Origin: Tillandsia leiboldiana
Taxonomy: Eukaryota > Streptophyta > Magnoliopsida > Poales > Bromeliaceae
Direction of reading: 5' to 3'
NCBI GenBank assembly: GCA_029204045.2
Contig: CM055073.1
Span: forward strand, 22,948,502 to 23,012,501
Length of the DNA: 64,000 nt
Below the pieces are notes generated by a model. It was not told the origin of the DNA, ran no database searches, and saw nothing but the letters and a program-made list of their open reading frames with translations. This document shows positions 1 through 57,540 of this stretch, one piece after another. The position numbers and the translations under genes are program-made. Position 1 is the stretch's first letter, and each line of letters opens with the position of its first letter.

Positions 1-340
1 ACCGAGATAGATTAATCATCTAGAGATCACACATGATTACTAAAATTTGATGAATATAATTATCAAAAACTCCTATAATGAAGTATCTTCAAGAATTATG
101 ATTATGGAGTAAAGTTGATAATTCATATAAAATTAAATTGGAGTGATTGAAAGTGAAACCCTTTTTATTCAATGCACTTGTTCGTTAAAACCCTTTTGTT
201 CAAACACATAAAGACAAAGAGCATTGAAAACATGTAATGCAGAGATTCAGAAAAATATGAAACGAAAACCAATCAAAGCATTACATACAGTCATAAGCTA
301 TTTAGAACTTAAGACAAGGAAAGATATCACCTTTCCGAAT

Positions 341-2257
341 TCAAAATCGTCGGATTTTGGGTTGTCTTGATTCATTGTGGCCGGGAGTTGATAGCTTTGA
401 CTGTTGGTCCACCTTAGGTCTTTGCCTCGCAATGATCCACTTGTATGATTGATGTTGTGGCTCGGACCTTTGGTGGTTTGAGTGAACTCCTTTGTCTTGA
501 TGAGTCTTTTGATTCCGTTGAGTTCGCTCCGTAGATGAAGTTGCCGAAGAATTCCTCTTTCTCCTTTTTGGGCACGACTTCATCAAGTGACCTTCAAGTC
601 CACATTGGTGACAAGTTCTTCCATTCAACTTAGTTGTGGAACTTGAAGCCTTCACAGTTTGGTTCTTTTTAAATCCCAAACCAACCTTGTTTGTTTGACC
701 TAATCCGGACATACAATCAAATTTCTTGGAACCTGTTGAAAGCCTTTGTATATCGGATTTAAGTTGATGAACTTGCTTGGTCAAAGCTTGGTTGGTGACA
801 TGAATTTTCTCAAACTGTTTTTCTAGAAAACCAATCTTGTCCATATATGATTTAGCGTTTGTCTCCGATTGGTTTAGCTTTTCTTGGAGGATTTTATCGT
901 TATTCAATAAACGTTCTCGTTCCTCCTCGAGATCATGAAGTTTTGTCTTTAAAACATGATTCTCGTCTTTAGCCTCTAGTCGTTGCTTCCTCAACTTCTT
1001 GATATGCTTGGCCATCTTCTTAGATTCCGTAAGAAGTTGTTGATATGCCTCAATGAGTTCTTCTTTGTCCGACTCCCCCTCACTTGATGACTCTCCATCG
1101 GATGTTGATGTTTCATACAAAATCAAAGGAGCAGAGTCAATGATTAAAGATGATAAGCAAAAATTAGAAGAGAGAATTTGAGAAGCATGAAAGGCAACGA
1201 CTTTTTCCTCTTTACTTGAGGTCAATTCATTAGAAGTAGAATCGTCCCAAGTTTTCGCTTGCAAAGCCTTCTTTTTATATGATTTCGGAGAAGGACAATC
1301 CGTTGAAATATGGCCGTAGCCTTTGCATCTATAACATTGGATTTCCCCTTCGAATTCATCTTTTTCCTTAGAAGGTTTTGCAGAGCTTTTGAGGTTAGAG
1401 GATTTAGAACCCGATGATCCTTTAGATGGTTTCGAGGATGAAGATCCATCATTTCGATTCTTCCAAAACTTCCGACGAAATTTCTTTACGATCCGCGCCA
1501 ATTGTTCTTCAAAATCGGCAAAAGAGATTTCATCGTCGGAACTTGATTCGCTATCTTCTTCCTTTGTTGATTTGAATGCAATACCTGTAAGCTTAGAAGA
1601 AGACTTGGAAGAAACTTGATTAGTAGGAAAAGTCATTTCATAAGTTTGCAAAGCACCTACTAATTCCTCTACTCTCATCTCATCCGGATGACTAACGGTT
1701 TCAATGGCGGTAACCTTTGCCCTAAACCGTTCCGGAAGAGTCCGAAGTATCTTTCTTACAATTCTCGACTCCGGGATCTTTTCTCCTAAATTAGCACAAG
1801 TGTTGATTATATTTTGAAGTCTTGTGTAATAATCAGTAAACAATTCATGCTCATCCATATGAATAGAGTCAAATTGACTTGTAAGCATCTGGAGCTTTTG
1901 AATTTTTACTAGATTAGTACCCTCATGTGTAATTTTGAGAATATCCCAAATTTCCTTCGCGGTTTCACACGCGGAAATTCGTGTGAACTCAGTCGAGGAA
2001 AGAGAATTAAATAGAGAGTTCATACCTTTCCCATTGTAAGAAGATCTTTCGAATTTCTCTTTGGACCATCTAGAGCGAGGTTTTGGGGTAGTAGAATTTC
2101 CTACTTCCTCAACAGGATGCACCCAACCGTATTCCACGGATTGCCATACCCGCTCATCAATTGTGATGAGAAAAGCTCTTATCCGCACTTTCCAATAAAC
2201 ATAATTAGTCCCATCAAAAAGTGGAGGTCTATAAATATTACCACTTTCACCCGACAT
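341..2257 (-). CDS. Copia A gag polyprotein (nonsense codon near the end)
   Basis: The start chosen is the ATG at 2257 (MSGESGNIYRPP), 21 bp past the PBS; upstream in-frame codons belong to the LTR. The 638-aa product has an N-terminal DUF4219/UBN2-type gag region (about residues 8-220), an acidic serine-rich linker, a first CCHC knuckle (CYRCKGYGHISTDC), a charged coiled-coil stretch and a second CCHC knuckle (CHQCGLEGHLMKSC) near the C-terminus. Gag packages element RNA into virus-like particles. The TGA at 341-343 aligns with a Trp codon (TGG) in Copia B. Beyond it the same frame continues into RKGDIFPCLKF and a TAA at 302-304, which is the probable original end. Bases 1-301 look non-coding, so pol is either a separate ORF or missing here. 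Confidence 0.85.
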   Translation of the reverse strand: MSGESGNIYRPPLFDGTNYVYWKVRIRAFLITIDERVWQSVEYGWVHPVEEVGNSTTPKPRSRWSKEKFERSSYNGKGMNSLFNSLSSTEFTRISACETAKEIWDILKITHEGTNLVKIQKLQMLTSQFDSIHMDEHELFTDYYTRLQNIINTCANLGEKIPESRIVRKILRTLPERFRAKVTAIETVSHPDEMRVEELVGALQTYEMTFPTNQVSSKSSSKLTGIAFKSTKEEDSESSSDDEISFADFEEQLARIVKKFRRKFWKNRNDGSSSSKPSKGSSGSKSSNLKSSAKPSKEKDEFEGEIQCYRCKGYGHISTDCPSPKSYKKKALQAKTWDDSTSNELTSSKEEKVVAFHASQILSSNFCLSSLIIDSAPLILYETSTSDGESSSEGESDKEELIEAYQQLLTESKKMAKHIKKLRKQRLEAKDENHVLKTKLHDLEEERERLLNNDKILQEKLNQSETNAKSYMDKIGFLEKQFEKIHVTNQALTKQVHQLKSDIQRLSTGSKKFDCMSGLGQTNKVGLGFKKNQTVKASSSTTKLNGRTCHQCGLEGHLMKSCPKRRKRNSSATSSTERTQRNQKTHQDKGVHSNHQRSEPQHQSYKWIIARQRPKVDQQSKLSTPGHNESRQPKIRRF

Positions 2258-2277
2258 GATAGATAAACCTAAAACCC

Positions 2278-2289
2278 GCTCTGATACCA
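2278..2289 (-). other. Primer-binding site of Copia A
   Basis: The minus strand reads TGGTATCAGAGC, complementary to the 3' end of initiator tRNA-Met, two bases after the LTR end (CCAACA, + position 2292). This is the standard minus-strand priming site of plant Copia elements. Confidence 0.9.
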
Positions 2290-2599
2290 CTTGTTGGTTT
2301 TTATATATTAAGGATCCACAAGGATCTAAATAGGTACTATCAAACAACTGAGGGGGGGTGAATAGGTGTAATACTTAAAAACAAATCTCAGTGCAAAATA
2401 AAAACCAATGCGAAAAATAAAAACAGCACACCGAGATTTACGTGGAAACTCCAATCCAGGAGAAAAACCACGGGACCAACACGCAATAACAATCCACTAA
2501 GAAAAGAAGAATAACAAGGTGATTACCGACTCCACGGACTCAAACCCCTCCTTCAACTTCTTCGGATCTTGCGCTCACCGACTGCACGTCCACTGCACA

Positions 2600-2702
2600 C
2601 GTTCGAATCCACGAACGCCACTCGAATCCACGAGCACACGTTTCGAATCCACGAAACGCCTTCAACACATCGAATCCACGATGCTACGTCGAATCCACGA
2701 CG
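2600..2702 (-). other. Leader hairpin cluster of Copia A (invariant TGGATT loop)
   Basis: Five short inverted repeats with the same six-base loop occur in 103 bp: 2600-2617 (arms CGTTCG), 2621-2634 (CTCG), 2639-2658 (CGTTTCG/CGAAACG), 2668-2683 (CATCG/CGATG) and 2687-2702 (CGTCG/CGACG). In the sense RNA every loop is UGGAUU. A weaker sixth (CCG/CGG, loop TGGAGT) lies at 2526-2537. The cluster lies about 230 nt downstream of the TATA box and 308 nt before the LTR end, so it should be in the 5' leader of the element RNA. Confidence 0.75.
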
Positions 2703-2932
2703 CAAACTTGATAAAAGCTTCGATGGTGATCCTTTGCTTAGAATATCATTGAAGAACCATGGATGGAATCTCTAAGCAAAGATTAGATCAATTCGACAAA
2801 AGATAGATCTTGGAAGAACCGTCGAATTGACCTAAAAGAGGCTAAAAGAAGAACGATAAAAAACCTAGCCTCTAGGGTTGCTCTCAAGTGTTTTCTTAAT
2901 TAATCGGTAGTTCTTGAGAAACCCTAAGTGTC

Positions 2933-2940
2933 TATTTATA
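2933..2940 (-). promoter_or_regulatory. TATA box of Copia A LTR
   Basis: The minus strand reads CCTATAAATAGAC, a good plant TATA box in the middle of the LTR. A matching TATAAATA lies at the same relative place in the Copia B LTR. Confidence 0.7.
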
Positions 2941-3398
2941 GGTTAGAAACCTTTGGAAAGAGATAAGCATCAAAAACTGACTTAACAGAATTTTTCCCGC
3001 ACGGCGGTCCGGACTGGATTGGCTCGTTCCGGACTGTCGTTGTTTTTCAGAAAATTCCTGAAAAAACAAGGTTCGGGGTCCTGAACAGAATTTTCTGTTC
3101 CGGACTGGATTTCCTGAAAAAATAGTAGGTTCGGGGTCCTGAACAAAATTTTCTGTTCCTGACTGGATTTCCTGGAAAAAATAGTTTTTGACTTTTATGC
3201 AATGAAAACTTATCCAAGTGTTTCTAAACTACTCAAATGTATTCGGATCACCAAAATTATTTAGTTAAACGTACCTGATCAATCCGAATGCATTTTTCTT
3301 GAGATTGGTGTAATTGATCCATAATTCTTCATCTTCAATCTTCAAGACTCAAAATACAGAGTGTCAACTTGAGCTCTTGTTGAATCTACTCTGAGTCT

Positions 3399-6154
3399 TT
3401 AATTACTGATTGACAATTTGATCACTTCAAGACTCCGACTCAACTCACGAAATATGCCAACACAAAAAGCCGTAACACAAACTGCTAAGATATGCGAGCA
3501 AGGTATTCCCGTTAGATGAAATTCACCACATGAACATTCTACATTTGCTCCATTCACGATCACTTTGAAGGAGAAATCTTCAGTATTGACTTCAAATTCT
3601 ATTGGTCCAAATCGTTCAACATGATGTCCCCGCGCCGTATCTATATTTTCGGTAATTATTCTTTTGATTTTAGGAACATGCGCGTCCGTCATTCTTTCAC
3701 TGTCAGCACGGCGCTCGAAAAAATACTTATTAAGCTTATAAAAAGTAGTTGCAACAAAAGTCGTGATAGGCAAACCACGACTGCCCTTAAGTACCCCATT
3801 TAACGATTCAGAAAGATTCGTAGTCATCAATCCAAACCGGCGGCCTCCATCAAATGCCCTTGCCCAGTACCCTTTATATCTCTCAAGATCATGGACCCAC
3901 TGCCAAGCAGCGTGATTCAACACATCTAATTCTTCCTTCAGCTGATAATATGCCGTCGATATTGCAGCAATTCCGATCTGCCAGAATTTATCTAACAAAT
4001 AATCGTTCTTGAAGCGCTTATTCATATTTGCTTTCATATGTCGAAGACACCAACGATGCGAGTGACCCTGTGCTGGAGGATAGATAGTAGCCACTATTTC
4101 CCTTAATCTAGGAAACCGATCAGATATAAAACAAATGGCTCTATCACGAGTAACATACCGACACATGTTTTGCAAAAACCATCGCCAACTCCCGGCATTC
4201 TCCCCCTCACAAATTGCAAATGCCAAAGGATATAGTCCATCATTTGCATCTGCAGCCGTCGCTATCAAAGCATGACCTTCGTATTTGCCGTACATATGTG
4301 TGGCATCAATACTCACTACCGGCCGACAATGTGCGAATCCATGAATCGAAGGTCCAAATGACCAAAAAACACAACCAAAGCGACAAATCCCATCAGCGGG
4401 CCACCTATGATCCAGATGCCATAAAGTACCAAGATTAGATTCCTTCACCATAGTAAGGTAACGAGGCAAGTCTGTGTACGATTGCTCCCAGCTCCCGTAA
4501 ATAAGTTGTAATGTTTTACTCTTTGATTGACAAGCCTTCCAATATGTTATGTCAACATGGTAAGTTGATCGCACCGTATCTTGAATTTCTTTTGGCGTCA
4601 TATTAAGTCTAACCTTTAATGTTGGGAGAATCAATTGACATATAAGGGTCGAATTACAATTACGGTGCGCCGCGTTCAGCATTGGAATTACACATGTGTG
4701 TGGACCAGCATATGTTTTTACCTTAAAGTATGTCGTATCTTTAGATACTGAAGCATGTAATCTCCATGCACATCCCTCTACCAAAGCATTTGACAGTGTA
4801 AGTCGTTCTAGTAGATTTCAATACTTTCATTTGTACATTATGTTCAATATGCCACCGGTCTAGAGCATCCAATAAAGATGCCTTCTCATGAAAGACACGT
4901 CCAGCCCAACTCCCATCGATGCTAGGGAGACCACTATTGATTTGTCGAATATCAAGATCTGTAGGATCTACAACATACTGATTTATCCAATTATTATCTG
5001 AAGGAAAACATTCCGGATGATCATTAAATTCATTTTCCTCGTCAGGATTGTCTACGTAATCATTGCTTATTTGTGGGTTGTCCATTTCACTATAAATTGC
5101 ATTTGCAAGATCATTTAACCCTCCATCATGATGATCATCTATATTTGGAAATGAAACATCTAGTTCGTCATCCTCACTACTATTCTGATCATCATTGATT
5201 GGTGAATCCTCATGATTAATATCACTATCACCACCTCCGTTAACATTACAATCTCCTTCGTCGATATTATCACCTCCTTCGTCAACATTAGTATCAAAAT
5301 CATTAATAACAGTTGGATTCCAATGTTCATAGGAAGTAGATAACCTGCAAATTTGGTAAAAATAAAATTCCAACATTGCCATTAATTTAAAATTTAAAAT
5401 TTAAAATTTAATTTGATTTATACTTACCCCCAATCATAAGGTTGTAGTTGTAAATGAGGCATCCTTGGTTCTAGACGGGAGGTCGTGCATTGTCCGCGTG
5501 ATGCCGTGCAGTGTCCGCGTGAGGTCGTGGCTTGAGTGTGTGTGGTCGTAGGTGGCACACATGTGGTCGTTGGTGGCACACTACTAACCGAGCAAGGTAC
5601 AACACTCTCAATAGGGTCATACTCACTTTCTCTGTAGTATATACAATGATTAAGTCCATTTAAAGAAGATTACAAATTACCAATTTATTATGTTATTTTT
5701 CTAACCTTGTCATTCTGACACCACCTTCGTTTGGAATATTTTGATCACCCATTACATTGGCGGAAGGACCCACATCAATATAATTGTGGAGCATTCTCGT
5801 GTAATAACCTTGCGGTTAAAAATTATCTGACGGATGTAGCTCTTTCTCAATGTATACCATCACAAAACCATAATATTCACATAATCCAATCATTCCCTCC
5901 AATGATTCATCATCTACTACTTCGTGAGCTAAATATTCACTACCGATCGTGGGGCAACGAATAGTAAATTTTAAACGAAATTCTTCTCTTGTATAATTTA
6001 CTAAACGATACATTCTCGTCTCGAAACTAGCATATGTAGAATTAGAATGTATCGCGATTAACTTTTTTCGACCGCCGATATATTTTGGACCATTCTCATC
6101 GATAACTAACTGTCCATCCCAATGAACACTTAGGGACATGCGACGATTAGCCAT
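3399..6154 (-). pseudogene. MULE transposase gene (PB1-like, DDE, SWIM), decayed
   Basis: The three exons are 6154-5706, 5631-5428 and 5344-3399. Donors (CAAG/GTTAG and GGGG/GTAAGT) and acceptors (CTACAG and TTGCAG) fit and keep phase. Exon 1 begins MANRRMSLSVHWDGQ, the PB1-like N-terminus of monocot MULEs. Exon 3 starts with an Asp/Asn-rich acidic stretch, followed by the Mu DNA-binding region (EGCAWRLHAS), the DDE core (SIDATHMYGKY, CFISDRFPRL, CLRH, LSESLN) and a C-terminal SWIM zinc finger (CSCGEF...PCSH). The catalytic D, D and E all survive. Two lesions break it: an in-frame TAA at 5816-5818 in exon 1 and a one-base frameshift near 4784-4787. The C-terminus may also be cut short, because Copia A lies 55 bp beyond the stop. 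Confidence 0.85.
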
Positions 6155-6199
6155 TTCAACTACAAAACAAAATTAACCACTTCAAAATACTAATTTTAA

Positions 6200-6560
6200 C
6201 TTCACAGTCGGAGACCGACAGTGAAACCTCTCACTGTGAAATCTCATGCGGACAGTGCTAAAGGCGACAGTGAAACCTCACTATGAAAGAGTGAGGGATC
6301 TCTCACTGTGAGAGTTCTCTCACAGTAGTTCTACTGTGAGCGAACTCTCACAGTGAGAGATCCCTCACTGTAAGAGACTCACAGTGAGGCCCTCACTTTG
6401 AGAGACTCATAGTGAGAGGGAGAGAGAGCGAGAGTGAGAGAGCGAGAGTGAGAGAGAGAGGGAGAGAGGGAGAGAACTCTCACAGTGAGACTCACTGTGA
6501 GAGCTCCGCCTTATAGTGAGAGAGAGAGAGGGAGAGAGAAAGCGAGGGAGGGAGGGGGGG
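6200..6560. repeat. Short palindrome-rich repeat (TCTCACTGTGAGAG)
   Basis: Many degenerate copies of the near-palindrome TCTCACTGTGAGAG alternate with GAGAGAGAG runs and end in a poly-G stretch near 6547. This is 5' non-coding MULE sequence. Reading frames here are low-complexity Ser/Leu or Pro/Ser and are not genes. Confidence 0.7.
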
Positions 6561-6595
6561 GGGGGGGAGGTTCACAGTGAGATCTAGAGAGCAAG

Positions 6596-6710
6596 AGAGA
6601 CGGCGACGGCGACGGCAACCGCGGGCTTCGGCGACGGCGACAGTGGCTTCGTCGACAGCGACGGCGACGGCGACAATGGGCTTCGGCGACGGCGAAAATG
6701 TGCTTCGGCA
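6596..6710. repeat. CGGCGA/GGCGAC simple repeat
   Basis: This is an imperfect hexanucleotide array (CGGCGACGGCGACGG) within the MULE 5' region. It encodes only Arg/Ala-rich nonsense in any frame. Confidence 0.6.
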
Positions 6711-6839
6711 TTGTGCTGCGGGAGAGGAAGAGAGGTGATGTGCTTCGGCACTGTGCTGCGAGAAAGGGAGATAGGTGGAGAGGGGAAGTCGGATTGGAAG
6801 AGGGGAAAGTGAGGGCATTGTAGCCCGTACGGGGGTTGT

Positions 6840-7411
6840 AGTCAAGACGAAGGCGCTGAGCGACTCAGCGTCCTTAGTGTTTTACACTAAAGGCGCCGAG
6901 CTACTCAGCGTCTTTAGTGTAAAACAGTAAAGGAGCGTCCTTAGTGTTTTACACTAAAGGCGCCGAGCTACTCAGCGTCTTTAGTGTAAAACAGTAAAGG
7001 CGCTGAGCGACTCAGCGCCTTTAGTGCTATACACTAAAGGCGCCGAGCGACTCAGCGCTTTTAGTGCTGTACACTAAAGGCGCCGAGCAACTCAGCGCCT
7101 TTAGTGCAACATTTCACGCGCATATCTGCCCTGAGGACTCGGCCAATTTTCAGGAAATTTGGTCAAGTCCCCAGCCGCACTGAAGGCGCCAAGCAACTCA
7201 GCGCCTTCACAGAAATTTTGTGAAGGCACTGAGTTGCTCGGCGCTTTTAGTGTTTCCACTAAAGGCGCTGAGCGACTCAGCGCCTTCAGTGCATGCCATA
7301 CTTGTCCTGAGGACTCGACCAATTTTCAGGAACCCAAACCGCATTGAAGGCGCCGAGCAACTCAGCGTCTTCACAGAAATTTTGTGAAAGCGCTGAGTCG
7401 CTCGGCGCATT
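6840..7411. repeat. Array of GGCGC...GCGCC palindromes (MULE subterminal region)
   Basis: About nine copies of a hairpin-forming unit occur, with outer arms ACTAAAGGCGC and GCGCCTTTAGTG around GAGCGACTC or variants (GAGCTACTC, GAGCAACTC). Good examples lie at about 6995-7026, 7030-7065, 7069-7104 and 7258-7292. Some junctions also pair (CTTCACAGAAATTTTGTGAAG). They fill the MULE end nearest the PP2C promoter. The likely roles are transposase-binding subterminal repeats or simple palindrome amplification. Confidence 0.7.
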
Positions 7412-7472
7412 TTTTTTTGAAAAGGTTATTTCGCAAATTTTAAAAATTAGAAGGATTATTTCAAAAAAAATC

Positions 7473-8112
7473 TTAGAACAGAATCCGTTTTGATCCGGCC
7501 AAGTCGCGCCGGGGAGCTCGATCGGAATAACCAGTCCAACCTTTCTCCCTCTAGCATTCTCTTTTTCTCTCTCTTTTTTTTCTTTTCGATGGTTGTCATC
7601 ATATTCTTTCTACCAGTATTATTCTCTCCCCTTTCCATTGTTTTGTTTCCTGTTGAAGGATTTATTATTCGCTTTTATTTCGTTTGGAATAAGCAATATT
7701 TATGTATTATTATTATTTTATTATTTGTATATTATTACTATACATACGTAATCTCATCTATTAAATAGATGGCCTGTAGGATATATTTTTTTTTTCTTTC
7801 GAAGTGGTCGGTTGTATGACGGATTTAAAAATTCATAAGAATTCATTTCTCTTAGAGTCTAAAATGTCGTCGTTCTGGTTTTTGTTGCATGCACAAATTC
7901 TCAATCTTTCTAAATTATTATTGTGTTTTCGATATTAGAAGTTTGTTGTTGTGTTTTCGATATTAGAATTTTGAAAAAAGAGGGGCTAAAAATGAGAGGA
8001 GAATGATTGTTCTGTTCTTGTATCGGAATTGGGGGTTGAATTAGATCGAGCGGAGAGGCTGAGCGCCGTGGGTGGACTGGAGTGCCTGCTGGACATCATC
8101 AGGGCCCTCAGG
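7473..8112 (+). promoter_or_regulatory. PP2C upstream region and 5' UTR
   Basis: This is the only sequence between the MULE end and the PP2C start codon. It has a pyrimidine-rich tract (7545-7590), AT-rich stretches including TATA-like words (about 7728-7745), and a GC-rich segment next to the ATG. I cannot place the transcription start. If the MULE end is correctly placed, the proximal promoter is confined to about 640 bp or reaches into transposon sequence. Confidence 0.5.
7992..8044 (+). other. Two overlapping upstream ORFs
   Basis: An ATG at 7992 gives a 4-codon uORF (MRGE, stop TGA 8004-8006) whose stop overlaps the next ATG (8003) as ATGA. That second uORF has 13 codons and stops at 8042-8044. 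Both lie upstream of the PP2C ATG at 8113 and would lower translation if the mRNA starts upstream of 7992, which I cannot tell. Confidence 0.35.
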
Positions 8113-56944
<48,832 letters not shown>

Positions 56945-57540
56945 CCTTGATCAATGTATCTAGTTTGTCTGTGGGCCTTTTTCTATCTGTTTTTCCGAGA
57001 AAGAGAGCAAAGCTGTGCGGGCTTTATTAGTATGTCGGGGCGTTCTCTTTCATTTATTTTTCATATTCGAGTATGAGTAGGGTTGCAGCTTTTTAAAACC
57101 CAATCCAAATTTAAATTTGATGCTACAATTTATTCTGTTCATAATAATTTTGTTATTAAGGGAAACTATGCTGCTGTTGTTGATAAGCATTCTTTTGATC
57201 TCTTCTTGTGGAGAAAATTTTTCTAATTTATTAGTGTGTTCATAATGTTACTAGTAGTGTTTTATTTACTCGTACAGAAGTAACATGTCATCTTTTGTCA
57301 ACTCCTAATCTAAGCTATCACTCACAATTGTCATAGTATTTTCTTCCGGACCATATTTTTGCTATTTTATGGCTATCCAAAGTTTTGAATGCTCTCCTTC
57401 GCATGGGTTCATAAATTGACTTTGTTCTTGCTAAGACAAGCGTAAGTCTCTTAAATGTTTTTCTTTCATAGATGTTTCTACTATGTGTATTTTAGCATAC
57501 TTTGCTTAGTAATCATAAATGTCTGGTTATTTTTTTGATT
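56945..57540 (+). other. PP2C 3' UTR and downstream flank
   Basis: AT-rich, with several possible poly(A) signals (AATAAT at about 57141 and similar). No gene seen up to the LINE. The cleavage site cannot be placed. Confidence 0.6.

Larger units (their letters stand above)
1..3344 (-). mobile_element. Copia element A, Sirevirus-like, 5' part only
   Basis: Read on the minus strand, the order is LTR (3344 to 2292), primer-binding site (2289 to 2278) and gag (from 2257). The element leaves the window at base 1, so its pol and 3' LTR are not seen. The LTR and leader are clearly related to Copia B at the right end of the window, including the stretch before the LTR end and the TTCACCCCCC motif. 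It lies next to the 3' end of the MULE transposase gene and probably inserted into that MULE. Lineage assignment rests on a long gag with two CCHC knuckles separated by a coiled coil and on similarity to B and C. Confidence 0.85.
2292..3344 (-). repeat. 5' LTR of Copia A (about 1053 bp)
   Basis: In sense orientation it starts TGAAGATTGAAG at 3344 and ends CCAACA at 2292. A TATA box (2940 to 2933) divides U3 from R/U5. U3 contains a repeated segment around TTCCGGACTGGATT and GGTTCGGGGTCCTGAAC (about 3000-3180). R/U5 contains the hairpin cluster at 2600-2702. The first 140 bp and last 300 bp are similar to the LTR of Copia B, while the middle is diverged. The exact 5' boundary is uncertain by a few bases because AGTCT precedes the TG in both A and B. 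Confidence 0.8.
3345..7472 (-). mobile_element. Mutator-like element (MULE), 5' portion
   Basis: It contains a minus-strand MULE transposase gene (6154 to 3399) and a long 5' non-coding region of palindromic repeats. The outer end is probably near 7472, where an A/T-rich block reads GGATTATTTCAAAAAAAATC, which I associate with monocot MULE termini. The other terminus is not in the window, apparently lying beyond Copia A. The transposase defects mean this copy cannot move on its own. The 7472 boundary is an inference because no second terminus is available to define the terminal inverted repeat. Confidence 0.7.

Noticed and set aside
8029..8112. N-terminal extension of PP2C exon 1
   Set aside because: The open frame begins with TTG and has no ATG; the ATG at 8113 gives the conserved MGSCLS acylation motif.
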